Shown: positions 33,922 through 47,122, counted from the first letter of the stretch. The stretch: DNA of 64,000 bases from Fragilaria crotonensis (GCA_022925895.1 JAKSYS010000319.1:1-64000), one strand, 5' to 3'. Translations and numbers: made by a program. The notes: generated from the sequence alone by a model not told the origin.

Positions 33922-36900
33922 CCCTCAAAAGGTATTGTTGGACATCATTTTGACCTTTACCGTTAATACGTGAACTTGTCGAGTAGTTCTTCTCGCCTCG
34001 GTTGTGGCAACAACTTCGTGAATAGATCACTGAGATTTGATTGAGTACCCTCTTTCGCAACTCGTATAGTGCCCTCGGCGACTGCTTCACGGCACCGGTG
34101 ATAAGCAATCGAGTGATGCTTCTTCTTCAGTGTCGATTCAGGCATCGTAGTTTTTTATACACCGCCTCATTGTCGCAGAATACATTCGTGGCATTTACGC
34201 CGAACATGCGCAACTTATACCGCATGGCCTCGGTCAGTTCTACGGCGATTGCCTGGAACTCGCTGCCGAAGGTGCTCGCTTCAACCGTATTCTGGCGCTT
34301 GCTGTGCCAGATGATCGGAGCCTTGTTGAAAAACATCAAGATTCCAGTCTGCGACCGTCTTGTTGCTCGATCACTTCCGTGGCTGGCGTCGACGAAGCAA
34401 TGCGTCAACATTGGGTTGCCTCTCGGTCTTGGCATATCGGTAGGGATAGCCTCGGTTGCGTCCCGATAGACGTCGCACCAATCGTATTGTTTGAACATAC
34501 GCTCGCTGATCTTGGGGTGGTGAAAGTCGAATGCAACAATCTTCCTCTTTGGGTAGATCTTGAAGAAACCGAATATACGATACAACTGCTGCAAGTGACC
34601 CTCTCTTGGCATGGCCATATGACAACACGGGCGCACTGCACTTCACCACCGTCACGTGGTAACGCAAGCTCCATATTTAAATGCTTGGCTTCTTTGATGT
34701 TTGGGTCGTTTATAGTTTGCCCAAATTCTTGAACAAATTCCGCGTCGTACGCAGGATCGTCCCAATCTTCAATCGGGATCACATGATGTCCTAACTCATC
34801 CTCCACCACGAGGTCGTGGCCTCCAATATGTTTGGTGATTAACGTTGTGAATTGTGCGATTTGATCTTTGTTCACATCAACTTTTAACTCCAAATTCGTG
34901 ACTCTTTGTACAGTGGTCCGAGATAGTAACTTCCCCGTGCTGGTCAGTACAAGTACCTCGTACCCAAAACGACATCAGCAAAGTACCGACGCGGTGGGAA
35001 ACTCCGAGTCACCGACCAACTTTTGTTTCTCCGAGCCCAGTGTTCTCGCGGTACCAGACCCAGTCATAGAACCCAAAGTCTAAGTATTCGGATATGTTGA
35101 CTGTCTCACCAGTAATGCGTTGGAGAGGGCACCTCCCTTCAAGTCTCCTTGAGCTGTTAGACGTGCAATTTTGTATGTCGCACACCCACTGGAGTCCGTA
35201 GTCCCACAGCCGCTGAGGGGCGTTCTTTTGTACCATGACTCGGAACCATATCTTTTGTACCTCCCGAATTACTCCCCCCGCGAAGTTGTGTTTCGGGCGA
35301 TACGGTTCTGTTATATGATGGTCGATTGCATATTTCAGTACGTTCACCATGAACTCGGTCTTGGGGCCGCATTGCTCCTTGGAGCCATCGAAGCAACGTT
35401 AGTTTTTCCGGTCTCCCGAAGTTGTTTATGAACTGACGCGGTGCGTCCCCTGCACCTGATTTTGAGTTAAGTGGGAAGGTGACTGCAAAGAAGTCCGTGT
35501 TGGCAAAAACCTGCGCTTAGCGGTTGCCATTGATCGACTTGCATTGGCCGTCCATCGTGTCGGTGTAAATTCACCTCGCAGCAGTGCGTTTCTCAATGAC
35601 GCAATTGGCCCTGTAACGACGGCTTAACGGGGAGAACCGCTGACCTCGTAACGTTTCTGGCCAGACCTTAATGGTCTCGTGTGCTTGGGCCAGTCCAATG
35701 AACCACCGTTCACTCAGTTCTTGAGCTGTCACCCTTGTATGCTGTTTCGTTGTCGCAAAGGTCTTGGAATTGGAAAATCTGGCCGTTCATCGCCATCTGC
35801 ATCACCATTTACATTCACTGTGGCCAGCAGTCAATCGGTGAGTACACAAGATATTGATCAATCGTTGAGGTTGTGTATCGCCATGTCAAATACATCGAGA
35901 ACATTGACTTTGATTTGGTGCGTTCCCTCCTCACCGCAATATCCATTCAAAGGAAATTGTACATCGCGGGGATTTCATTCAGCCGGGGAAGTTAATACAA
36001 TGTCAGGACAGGTGTCTAACTCATGGATAGTTGGCGTCCGCGAGTCAAAGAAGATGATGGTGCCATCGGAGACCATTGGGAATCGAAAGTCATCTTGCTC
36101 AGCCTTGATGCCCATGGCCGTGTTCCCGTATGGACTGTCGGAAACTGTTATACCGAAGGCGCGCATCTGATTTGGATTGATAAGGGAGTGATCCAGTACG
36201 TCTCCCAACCAGATCACTTCATCAAATATCAAAATGTTGGTCAACCCAGTTTCATGGTGGCTGGTGACAGCTGCGGCGCCGGTCACGATCGGTACATCGG
36301 TGATCGGTTGATAGGAATCGGCGTATGGCGAGGAGACATTTCATACCCGATTTGTGTACTGCATGATTATGGCATTGCTACCCAGTACGATGGTGTCAGC
36401 GTGCGAGTCAAGTTCCATGCGACCATGGGTTACATGCAAACCGTCTTCATGCTTTGCTTTCTTCTTGTTGTGAAACGATATGCGTCGGTTGTTTGTAATA
36501 TTGGCCGAAACCACAGTTGAGTTTTGGGTAACAACAATCTTTTTAGATTGGGAGATTGCAATGTGAGAGCTTTTAACTGAGGAAACCGATGCAAAGCGTC
36601 ATTCCTTTCTAGATTTCTTGCTGTTGCGACCGCCAAAGGCGTTGCCAGCATTGTCTGGGCCGCTCGAGTCGTCCGTGGCGGAGGTGTTGTCGTCCTTTGC
36701 CTTGGTTAGTTTGAGAGCAGCGATAGACCTTTTGAGGTCAGCTAGCTAGCTCTTGACGTCTGAGACCTTCCTCTTCGTTGGGGTGGTTCTTTTGGTCTTT
36801 TTTCCTTTCCTCGTCTCCATGATGGTTTCTTTATCGGCATCGGACATCTTGTCCCAGTCCGAGTAGTAGCCGGTACACGCTGCCTTCTGGCATGTGTATC

Positions 36901-38592
36901 CCCTTACTTGCGTTTCGACGCGAGGCTGTTGGAGGTTCCACCACCACTGATACGCTTTGCCTTGGGCTTGGCGTCGGCAGCCGAGATCTTCCGGTTCAAT
37001 TGATGATCGGGGAGCTCGGACACAATTGCCGACAAATGGTTGGCGCACTCAGTGAATGTGACCGGGTCAAGCTGAGAGCGAATTCGTAATGCGCTATCCG
37101 CATTTTGCAACTGCGGGTGCTGAATTTTCTTGAGCAGCATTTGAACCTTAGCCTGCTCAGTAATTCTTTCTCCTTCTTCCTTGAACACGTTAAAGCAACA
37201 TCTTCTGGATCTTGTCAAGGAAGTTGGAAAAGGAGAGTGACTTCTCATGCTTGTAGTAAAGCGAGTCGCGATAACCTTCAGCCTGGGCGATGCGTCGACT
37301 CTTGTTACCCTTGCGGCTTAAATGATTGCTAAGGGCAATCATGTGTTTGCGGCCACTCTGACGTCGGGCAATGGGCTTGATCCACTGCTTGGCTGTCTCG
37401 CTTTGAACAAGCTCTTGCAGGAGTTGATGCACTCTCCTGGCATCTGGCTGAAAGTTAGGTCCAGACAACGGTGCACACGCAATCGCACGCTCATTGACGC
37501 TTGGGTATTCCATGGTACGATCAGGGGTCTCGTTCTCCCAAATGACGTACCACAAAGGGATGCCGTTCACCCCCGGGATAGTGGAGAGATAGTTGGCAAA
37601 GGCTGGCTCCCATTTGGGCCATTTCCTTTCATCTTTGAATTTGCCGGGGTCGGCAGCCTCGATGATGGTATCGGACTGGTCCTTCTCAATCTTTCGGACA
37701 TCAGCGCGGTGATAGGCCTCGTCCAAAGCATCCCTGAATGTGACAGCGTCGTCCATGCCTTCCAGGATTGGTGCCTAACCGACTCGACCAAAATCCTGAA
37801 CCCAATGAATAAGGCCAATCATGTATCGGATGCGGCGAAGGCCGAAGATGGCTCTTCCAGCATCGGCCACAGTGCATCTGCTATAAGACTCCGCGAGGTC
37901 GCGGATATCCTTTTCCTTCATTGTTGCCAAATCGGCAAACGTTTTGAATCCCTCCTCCTCCTGATGAAAGCACGCGTGGCCTCTTGGTTGAACCCGATCC
38001 ATTCAAGGATCATGTCCATCACAGGGTTGGGTGCTTTGCCGGCAGCTGGCGCTGCTTCTTCGAGTATCTCGATATCCATTCTGTGTAAGTATGATACGAA
38101 CGTTAGTAGAAGTATCATTGGTTGTCACGATGGCGCGCTTCTTGTGGTCCGGTGATCAGCCTCTCCTCTCTTTCTGCCGCGATCTCGATCCGACAAATGT
38201 CAGTAATCGGATCATCTCATGTCGACATTGTGTCGTGAGCAATATCATACGACAATGAGATCCCTGCGTTCTTTTGACTCTCTCATTGTTCACGCAATGG
38301 GTCTGATAAACCGAACAAAGTCTTCTGCGTTACCTCGTGGGTTACCATCGTGATCATGGTCACTGAGAGTAAACTTACACAAGCAAAGCGTTTTTACAAC
38401 AAAAGAGTGAGATCTGCCTGTTGGGCAGGCCATTCACCGCATTGCCATACCCAACATGTGCACAGCACATGTTAGGTTTATCTATATGCATTGTATACTC
38501 CTGTCTTACCGGGATTCGCTGGAGGATACCGAACAAGTATACAGCGCGTTCTATGTCATTGCATAAACGCATGGTCACACGCATGCTTGCAC

Positions 38593-38635
38593 TAGCTCAT
38601 ACTGTACCGTAGCATCACATGTTACAGTAATATTC
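38593..38635 (-). repeat. terminal repeat block of second copia-type element, 5' side
   Basis: Partner of 33879-33921. Flanking sequences beyond the block are unrelated, so full-length LTRs could not be delimited. Confidence 0.7.
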
Positions 38636-39118
38636 GTTCGCGTGATCTACCGGTAGTCTACGATCACTGCAATTTCTGAGTGGGATTTGATTCCCGTATG
38701 ACAGTAACGGTACCGCGTTTCCTGTTCACTGGTGTAATGTGTATCGTTGCACTGGATAATGTAACAGTAAAAATGAGTTGGAGATGTACAGTGCCGCTGT
38801 GCCATTTAATTCCGTGCATCCAAGACACGAAGATCTTTGCTATGACATATGCATAATATATGCATGACATACACACAGCATATGCAAATCACTGTATCAC
38901 GTACAACTAGTAGTACGTACCAGGTAGTACATTTAGTACACTGCACACTTTGAGTCCCGCGATTTCACGAAGGAACTCCAGTTAAGACACCACGTAGTGC
39001 GGTGTACCGAACATTTTTCTTTGTGCCAGGAACGTCATGCACCCAAGACCCAAGAGAGTCACTAGTAGTAGAAGGTAGCGTAGGCCACAAAATGTTAGGC
39101 GCGCAATTCCGGAAGACA
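38636..39118. other. intergenic, upstream of the P/S/T-repeat gene
   Basis: Likely promoter of the downstream gene in its last 150 bp. 38840-38945 carries CATATG-type and GTAC-rich words. No gene seen. Confidence 0.35.
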
Positions 39119-42100
39119 ATGATCAATGGAATGAAGAACATCAACGCCATCTCACTCTTCCTACTCCTTTTCATTGCAGCCAGAGCTGCATCCCATCAGA
39201 CGAATGCAGCGTCCAGCGCGATTCAGTCGTCGCACTTGTCCCTACGTCCAGGTGATGGCGAGCCCGAGCGACGTTCCATGTTCGAAATGCCTTCCACCTT
39301 CGATTTCTACAACAATCTTTGTCATGATCGTTGCGAGGGAATCGATGATCTGCTCCCATTTCTCAACTCTTGTCCACAATGCCCTGATCGCTACTCGTCT
39401 GCTCACTGCAACAATTGCTGTCAAGGCGGAGCATCTTCCATCAAGATGCGTTGGCATGGATGTCCGGCTACAATCTCGTTCGCTTCCACAGAGCAATTGC
39501 AGAAACACTGCGGAGTCGAATCTCCGAGAGCGGATCACCTCGATTTGTTGATTGTGAGTGCTACGACACACTTGTCGATCCTGTCAACTTCGATGCTTTT
39601 GGTTGCGTGGTGTACGATACCATTACGATTCCGCAAGACGTCAAGATCTTCGACATTTGCATTGTATCCACCAAGCCTGCCACTTTTGGCACTCAAGTAG
39701 ATCAAGAAATTTTGGCCATTGATTTCTCCAAGCCCCTTCCTGAGGTTCTTGGTTTGATCAACCAAATGGAAGGTTCGATTGAAGACCATCATCCAAGAAT
39801 GGAATCCTTCGCAACGTACTTCGACACTTCATGCAGCATTGGCGATACATCATCCCCACACGTCTTGCCAATCTTTCCTGGATACGGAAAGTTCCCTAAC
39901 ACATGTCACGACATTGGATTCATTGATTTCCGACGTGGGAACCCTCCCCTTCCCGTTGGTATTGATCATTTTGTCGGTAGTCCACCTCGAGAAGCAGAAT
40001 GGTTCAAGTTCGTGGATGGGACAAGCGTTGCGTTCTGGCCAGCGATCGGTGGGGAGGACGCGATCTTTTTCAACCCCTCATTTGCAGTTTGTTCGTGCTC
40101 GAATTGCTCCTCAGACGTGAGCAGCATCACTCCAAGCGCGGCAATCACCTATTCGCCAAAGCCTTCGCCAGAACCGACCGCACCTCGTCACCCAGGACCA
40201 CTTCGCGCGACCAATGTGCCGTCCAAACATCACTCAGTGGTTCAAACGCATATTCCCTCTCGTCGTCCTCCCCCTCAAGATCTCTCTCAGTCACCAAGCG
40301 AGGTGATCGATTCGACGTCAACGGTGGGACCATCCCATTACCCGACAGTCCCTCGTCGACCGGGACCAATTCGCGGGACCGCTGTACCCTCCGGACATCA
40401 CCCAGCACTTCCAACGCATGAGCCCTCCAGTCGATATCCACCCCAAGACCTGTCTCAGGCACCTAGTGAGAAGCTCGATTCGACGTCAACGACGGGACCA
40501 TCTCCTGATCCAACAGTTCCTCGTCGACCAGGACCCATTCGCGGGAACACTGAACTTCCAAGCTCTCAGCTCAATTACGACTCCGACTAATTTTCCAACT
40601 ACTTTGCCGACCGCTCTCCCCAGCATCGCTACAAGTTCCTTTCCAACAGCTGTCACCTCTGAACTTACAAGCTCTGCTCGTCCCACTGGTTTTCCATCCA
40701 ATCGTCCAATTCCGTTGCCGACGGCGCTTCCAAGCATTGCTACCAGCTCACAGCCAACATTCATCAACTCTGAACTTCCAAGCTCCCCCATCCCAACCTC
40801 GACTCCGACAAATCCTCCAACTGCTTTGCCTACCGCTCTCCCTAGTATTGCAACGACTTCCTCTCCAACAGCTGTCCCCTCTGAACTTCCAAGCTCTGCT
40901 CGTCCCACTGAGGTTCCGTCCGATCGTCCAACTCAGTTACCGACGGCTCTCCCAAGCATCGCTACGAGCTCACAGCCAACATTCGTCAATTCGGAATCTC
41001 CAAGCTCTGTCAGTCCCTCCACGACGCCGACAAACCACCCGACTCAAATGCCGACTGCACTCCCCAGTATCGCTCCAAGTTCCCTTCCAACAGGTGTCAA
41101 TTCTGAACTACCAAGCTCTAAGAGTCCCACTGAGATTCCGTCCGATCGTCCAACTCGGTTGCCGACGGCTCTCCCAAGCATTTCTACGAGCTCACTACCA
41201 ACATTCGTCAGCTCTGACCTTCCAAGCTCTTCCAGTCCCACCACGACGCCGACAAATCATCCGACTCAAATGCCGACTGCTCTCCCCAGTGTTGCTACAA
41301 GTTCCTTTCCAACAGGCATCCCCTCTGAACTTCCAAGCTCTAAGAGTCCCACTGGAATTCCATCCGATCGTCCAACTCGGTTGCCGACGGCTCTCCCAAG
41401 CATTGCTACGAGCTCACTACCAACATTCGTCAACTCTGACCTTCCAAGCTCGTCCAGCCCTACCACGACGCCGACAAATCATCCAACTCACATGCCGACT
41501 GCTCTCCCCAGTATTGCTACAAGTTCCTTTCCAACAACTGTCCCCTCCGAACTTCCAAGCTATATAAACCCTACCGCAGCTCCCACAAGTCGTCCGACGA
41601 AATTGCCGACTGTTCTCCCAAGTATCGCTCCAAGCTCACCGCCAACTTTCGCCAAATCTGAGCTTCCAATGTCTGTCAGTCCTACCGCGACTCCGTCAAG
41701 CCCTCCAACTGCTTTACCGACTGCTCTCCCTAGTCTCACAACAAGTTCCTTTCCAACAGCTGTCACCTCTGAACTTCCAAGCTTTGCAAGTCCCACTGGG
41801 ATTCCGTCCAATCGTCCCACTCCTTTGCCGACAGCACTCCCGAGCATTGATTCCAGCATTATTCCAACAGTCGTCGACTCTGAACTTCCAAGCTCTGCCA
41901 GTCCCACCACGACCCCGACAAATTATCCGACGCAATTGCCGAGTGCTCTCGTCAGTACTGCTACAAGTTCCTTTCCAACAGCTGTCAACTCTGAACTACC
42001 AAGCTCTGTTAGTCCTACCGCCACTCCAACAAGTGGTACTATGCAATGGCCGACTGCTCGTCCAAGTATTGCGATGAGTTCCGCACCAACAGTCAAGTAC

Positions 42101-43245
42101 GAACTCCAAACAAGTTCCAGCCCCACCCTGCTGCGTCCCACTCTCGCAGGTACCAGCCCTCCAACACTTGAACCGGATGTTCCGTCCGTTGACATGGAAA
42201 CGAGCACCCCACTCAGTCGCCGAGCGTGAAGTTCGACTCAACGCCGACGAGGGTTCCGTCAACGGAAACAACGATTCCTCGACGTCCCGGACCTATTCAC
42301 CGGACAAATGTCCCATCAATGGACTTGTCTGTGACAACTACTCCGACCAATCCGGATGGCCCAAGTGCTGGTTCTGGACTTCAAACAGATACAATCTCCC
42401 CATCCGATCGAGGGACCGCCAACCAACCGTCTCCGTCCCCGAGTGAGGATATTGCACCGACTTTCACGGCAAACGAGTCTCCTAAGCCAACAATCGGTCG
42501 CCTCCCAGAGCCCAATCGCCCAACTTCAGGACCATCGAAGCATACGCATAAGCCTTACGTTCGCACTGATGCTCCCTCTGATCGTTTGTTCAGTCAATCT
42601 CCGTCTCAGTCGCCAAGCGGTGGTAGCGAACCAATGTCACCTTTGGAGCCATTGCATGAACCAACAATTTCTCCTCGCCCCGAGCCCAGTATCTGGACAC
42701 AAGCGCCTTCAATTGACTCGCCTGTCGCACCGACTGCTCCAACCGCTGATGAGCCAAGCCATCTCGCTCCGCAATCTGAAGCACCGAGTCTACCTAGGAG
42801 TATCTTCCCGTCAACTTTTGTTCCAAGCTCTTCTTTCCCAACATTTCCTCCGACACTAGAATCGCCAGGGTTTCTCAGCGTCGAGCCAACATTCACAGCA
42901 AGAATCCCGACTTTGTTTCCATCTAAAGACCCAACTGTCCCCGAGGTTACCCCCAACTCAGTTGCTCCGACAAGTGAATTCACTGACATAGGTCTGCCGA
43001 CGTCGACAGGAAAATGCACTCTGGAAGATGTCAGGCAATGCAATAGCGCAGCATCAAGCCAATGCATCTCCATCAAGCCGCAGTCTGATTTCAGCCGTGG
43101 AGAATGTCGCTTCGAGGTTGAGAATCCGAATGGACTCTCGTCTTTGCGAGAGAAAGGTCGCCGAGGATACTCCGAGAACGAGATCGTATCAAGGCTTGCA
43201 TACCACAAAGAGCGCCTTGCGCTTCTTCGCTTAAACAACAGCTGA
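39119..43245 (+). CDS. long secreted P/S/T-repeat protein, three frame changes
   Basis: Probably one gene of about 1370 residues, secreted. Starts at ATG 39119 or 39131: MKNINAISLFLLLFIAARAA is a signal peptide. It is followed by a Cys-rich head (FYNNLCHDRC, LNSCPQCPDRY, HCNNCC) and a globular region (FVDCECYDTLVDPVNFDAFG, FDTSCSIGDTSSPHV, FKFVDGTSVAFWPAIGG, AVCSCSNCSS). Then come 56-residue Pro-rich units (VPRRPGPIRGTAVPSGHH), fourteen 37-residue LPTALPSIATSS units, a return of the Pro-rich unit (IPRRPGPIHRTNVPS), and a non-repetitive tail with GKCTLEDVRQCNSAASSQC. Frame changes occur near 39520, 40570 and 42210, but composition and repeats continue across them, so one gene is meant. Likely an O-glycosylated extracellular, wall or adhesive protein; that role is inference. 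Confidence 0.7.
40556..42160 (+). repeat. fourteen 111-bp coding repeats (37 residues each)
   Basis: Unit consensus SELPSS-x-SPT-xx-PT-xx-PT-x-LPTALPSIATSS-x-PT. Neighbouring units 5-6 and 7-8 match each other better than the rest (QMPTALPS then RLPTALPS), so expansion was by two-unit blocks. Confidence 0.9.
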
Positions 43246-43667
43246 GGAAAGGGGTGAAAATACTCCTTAGAACATCAACGTAGTAAAGCCACTCATGCGA
43301 ACAGTATCCTTGATCCGAAACCGTACGATGCACCGAAATAGTCTAGGAAAGGTGCACCCGGAGTAGGCCCTAATCGAATCACAAGCACGCTTAGTGACCG
43401 GACATCTCTGTGCTAATACTACAGTTTCACGTTTCCTCATCACCTACCTATGCACGATCGAGCAACTGTCTCCGATATGGTACGGCAATGCTCGGGTCCG
43501 CGGCGGAACTATCAAAAGGATCATTGCTGGGTCGCCTTGCGTGGTTATTTTAGCCTCGTCGTTACTGGTATGGAAGAATGCCCTTCATAAGACGACACTG
43601 CTTCTAGATGCTGAGTCATAAAGAATGATATGGCTGCAACATTGCGATGGAAGGCGCTGACGTTGGA
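43246..43667. other. intergenic between convergent genes
   Basis: 3' ends of both neighbours. No supported feature. Confidence 0.4.
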
Positions 43668-45157
43668 TCAGACGTGAGCATTGCGAATTCTCTTCAGGAC
43701 CAACGCCGAGGCCAGAAAATAGGATGCGGAAAGGCAAAGAACGACCCCGTAGCCTTGAATGCTGTACTCCACCTCTCCCTCTGGCGATAAGGTGGGCCTA
43801 CCGAAGGCGAAGAGGAGTGGACCACCGATCAATGGACCGAGGGCTGACCCGACAAAGCCGGCCACTCCAAACGCCCAACAACTGTGCGTGACCATTGCCT
43901 CCAGAAGAGTCTTGATGATCACTAGGAGCGTATCAACGGCCAGACTTGTGTCCATGGTGAGATAAACGCCGTTGGCGCCTCCAAGAACGCAACATGCAAT
44001 AACCATGTGGGTCATGTCGGCGACGAAAATCGTGTAGACTGTTGCACTCGCTAGAACCGCACAGGCGAAGTAGACAAAAGGCTTTCGACGACTGTTGAAG
44101 AACCGGTCAGAGGCCATGCCGACAGGGAAGCAAGTAAGGGCACCAGCGCACTGTCCCAAGATGGCCAAGAGAGCAACCGCTGCTTCAGGATCTTTCTTCA
44201 CGCGAATAATGTCGTGGACAAAGTAAAGAAAGAAGGTTTGCACTGAAATTCCCATGTAATAGAAGGTCCTCGAGATCGTAACAATGTAAAAGTCGTAGTA
44301 TTTTGATGAATCAACAGTGTATGACTTTTTCAAGGTCGTGAAATCCAACTGTCGAATAGGGTCCATCAACATGGTGCGGAAGAGCAAAAATGGGTGCAGT
44401 GACGGAAGACGGCCGTTTTCTCCAGCTGCAGCGACACCTTTGCGAGAGTGCGCCAGCTCCACATCTCGCTCATGCGCATAGCTGCACGTCAGTATAGTTG
44501 TTCCAATGACAATGCATGTATAAAGACCATACATGGCCAGAATATTTTCCCCAAGGACTGAATTGAATAGATAAACCCAAACAATGAGCCTGTTACGAGA
44601 AGGAATGCTAAGGTGCCATTGGCTACACCGATTTGCGATGCCGGCACTTGATCTGGAATCAAAGTAATCATCATACTGTAGATGATGTTCAAGCCAATCA
44701 TATGCAAAAGAAGGATACTGAGTACCGTATCCAGAACGACCAGAAGGAGCTAAAGCCCTGACCCAGGAGGCCAACAACAGTGAATATGGCTCCAAGCACT
44801 AAATAGGGCATGCGTTGACCAACATCATTGGTCGGAGGCTTGTAGGTGTCAGATAGTCTGCCTATCAGAGGCGTCACAAGTTGTGTGACACCAGCAATGG
44901 CGACGAATACTGCCAGCGAAATGGACTTCTGAACTGACGGATGCTCGTACTGGATACGCTTGCATTCGACAGGCAACGTAAGAAGAAAAAGTGTTGTCAT
45001 GACACAACCGTACGAAAACGCGGTTGATAAGAGGGCCGCAATCTCGAAAAAGGGGCAAAGGTGTGGGTTGACTTGGCATCGGCACTACGTTTCCGTCGTC
45101 AACAGTCGCTCCATACTTGTGCTTCACCAGAGGCGCTTCATCCTCCACACATTTCAT
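43668..45157 (-). CDS. MFS transporter resembling the GPH/sucrose-type group, frame breaks
   Basis: A 12-helix major facilitator carrier of about 490 residues in the plasma or an internal membrane. The N-terminus MKCVEDEAPLVKHKYG is cytosolic. Helix-rich blocks follow: CVMTTLFLLTLPVECKRIQ, ISLAVFVAIAGVTQLVTPLI with the loop motif GRLSDTYKPP...GQRMPYLVLG, NIIYSMMITLIPDQVP and GTLAFLLVTGSLFGFIYSI, then an open 43668-44530 half with the second-lobe signature FPVGMASDRFFNSRRKPFVY and IIGGPLLFAFGRP-like end. The GRLSD...RMPY loop is like that of GPH/SUC sugar carriers; the substrate is unknown. The first half appears in three successive frames (changes near 45.03, 44.71 and 44.6 kb), while the second half is intact. 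Either indel errors in the sequence or a recent pseudogene. Confidence 0.75.
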
Positions 45158-46029
45158 AATGGCTTTTGAATTATTCGTAGTCGGTTGTTCCTTACGTTAT
45201 GAGCTTCGATTCTCTTCGCGATTTTTGTTTTTGCTGAACCCACGGTTGTGCGTAGCAAAGGACCATTGTCATTTGATCACATTTTCGAACTTCCAGTCTT
45301 ACAGGCTGAAGCATGAATGGTCTACGCACGCCAGTTGGTAAACATGCTTGAACATACATATATGTATACACTAGTGGGTACCTCACATTTGATCGGAGTG
45401 TCTACTACAGGAAACTGGACGTACAGTACCCCCAACCTGGTCGTACTCCGTACCACTACTTTTACTGTTACTGTTTACTTTCAGTACTCAACCCTGGCGA
45501 AGTGAAAAAATTCAGACAGTATTCATTTCATCCAGTACCCCAGAGTGGTCATACTCCGTAACAGACGGACGCACGCACGCACACACGCACACAATTAATT
45601 TATAATATGAACATATAGTAGGATACACGAGAAATACGGATGGTTTTTGATACAATGAGCCCAAAACCTTTTTGTTTCTGTCGTACTGTGGTACTGTAGA
45701 GTTACATGAAAATACTGTACACTGTAAACTGCTATGACGTACATTGTACCGGTACGTATGTCACACTACGAGTGCTGAAAACCCGGATTTCGATTGCAGT
45801 GATCAGTGATGTATTGGAAAAACGCATTCCCAAAAAACTAATGATCGAACCCAGAAAATCTCACACTGCGAATTCCGTGTATCCTGTGATGTCGGGAGAA
45901 AGAACAATTCGATGAGAACACCCATCTGCCCACTGCCGCACCGCTGCCACTAATACTGCTAGATCAATCTATCCTCCGATTGGTCTGTCTTAGTTCTACC
46001 GACCTGCAGTCTGCGACCTGCTCACCACC
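45158..46029. other. divergent intergenic region
   Basis: Upstream of both the MFS gene and the RING gene. Holds a small ACGC/ACAC microsatellite at 45566-45593 and GTAC-rich words at 45418-45480 and 45685-45765. No gene seen. Confidence 0.4.
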
Positions 46030-46921
46030 ATGGCGGCAGCAAACGCTCGGGTAGTCTCCTTAGCTGTACTGCTCCTCGCATGCGCACCACTGACTTCCCT
46101 TTATGGAGCGTTCTCGCGTGGACCATTTCTCTACCTGCCGCCCAATTTCGTAAAGGCGAATATGGTAGCACAAACCATACCCACCGGCGCAGGCAATCGA
46201 GAAGCTCCAACATCCGAGACCGCCTCCTCGTTGCACGCAATCCTGCAGGACCCGAACGTTACGCTTGAAGAAATATGGGCAGAGCTCTTTCGGGAGACTC
46301 AGGAGAACCATATTCTCATGGTGTGGCTACGAGCCGTACGAGTTCAGTATTTTTCGATTATCCTGCCATGGTGTATTTCATTGCTCATTGGCGTACTTTT
46401 GCCTTTCGTACTGTCGATCCTTTCAGTCATGAACTATTTGCGTCCGGACGACGCCCTCGAGGATGATGATGAAGATGAGTATCCATGGGTTTCGCGCTAT
46501 AATCGTGTTCGATACGACAAGAGGATGAAGAAACTGACAATTAAGATTCAGGATTATCGCAAGGTAGGTAATAAATTGGATACGGATACTTTACTACAGG
46601 GCCAGCTCTTGATTTCTCATTATCGTTGCACTGTAGATTCTCGAACAAGCCGACAGCGACCCACATGGATGCGATAACGGAGTACCCCGATGGAGACTAC
46701 CATGTCCAGGAGGGCGAAGTGGCATTGCGACTCGAACTGTGGATGGAACATGCGCTGTTTGTTTAGAAATGTATGCATGCGGCGAAGAAGTGATATGGTC
46801 CTCTAATCCCAACTGCCCACACGTTTATCATGAAGATTGTATCCTGGCCTGGCTGGTTCGAAGGCGCAAGCAATGCCCTTGCTGCAGACAGCAATTTCTG
46901 CTTAAGGCAATTGAACAGTAG
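46030..46921 (+). CDS. RING-H2 finger membrane protein (E3 ubiquitin ligase candidate), one intron
   Basis: Exon 1 46030-46563 and exon 2 46637-46921 give 272 residues. The intron (46564-46636, 73 nt) starts GTAGGT and ends TGTAG. Residues 1-26 are a signal peptide or first membrane segment (VVSLAVLLLACAPLTSLYG). Residues 105-136 hold a strong membrane segment (FSIILPWCISLLIGVLLPFV). An acidic DDDEDEYPW follows, then the RING-H2 at 217-261: C-x2-C-x17-C-x1-H-x2-H-x2-C-x11-C-x2-C (CAVCLEMY ... CPHVYHEDCILAWLVRRRKQ ... CPCC). All eight zinc ligands are present. It is therefore a membrane-bound E3 ubiquitin ligase by family knowledge; the substrate is unknown. It converges with the DUF3095 gene, 200 bp apart. 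Confidence 0.9.
46564..46636 (+). other. intron of the RING-H2 gene
   Basis: 73 nt, GTAGGT...CTGTAG, phase 0. Without its removal the frame ends before the RING. Confidence 0.9.
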
Positions 46922-47122
46922 TAAGTTCGTATAACATGGTCTATGCTTAAATGTAGACATTTTGTCTTGGTCCAAATCTCAATGCATTGAAAAATAAATC
47001 TGCTATGTTAGACAACAGGGGAGATGCAAGCCACATTGTCAACGGCAATCCCGTACTGTTCCATTCACAACAATTGCATGCCAAAAAGGATTCCCATGGC
47101 AAGCGGTGTCTTTGCATCCTAA

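Larger units (their letters stand above)
33879..38635 (-). mobile_element. Ty1/copia-type retroelement, old and broken
   Basis: A minus-strand fossil about 4.8 kb long. Recognisable parts from its 5' side (high coordinates): gag-like region (about 36.9-38.1 kb, with KWPKWEPAFANYLSTIPG), pol leader/protease area (about 36-36.6 kb), integrase piece (about 35.0-35.4 kb, HHITEPYRPKHNFAGG), connecting region (34.6-34.9 kb) and RNase H (34.1-34.6 kb, TEASTFGSEFQAIAVELTEA-like). The gag differs from that of the 17-24 kb element, so it is another lineage. The ends share only a 43-bp block with three differences. Heavily broken, with more than six breaks; clearly older than the first element. Confidence 0.8.

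Noticed and set aside
40737-41910. Overlapping repetitive proteins on both strands inside the P/S/T gene
   Set aside because: Shadows of the 111-bp coding repeat; only the frame with Ser/Pro/Thr units links to a signal peptide and a tail.
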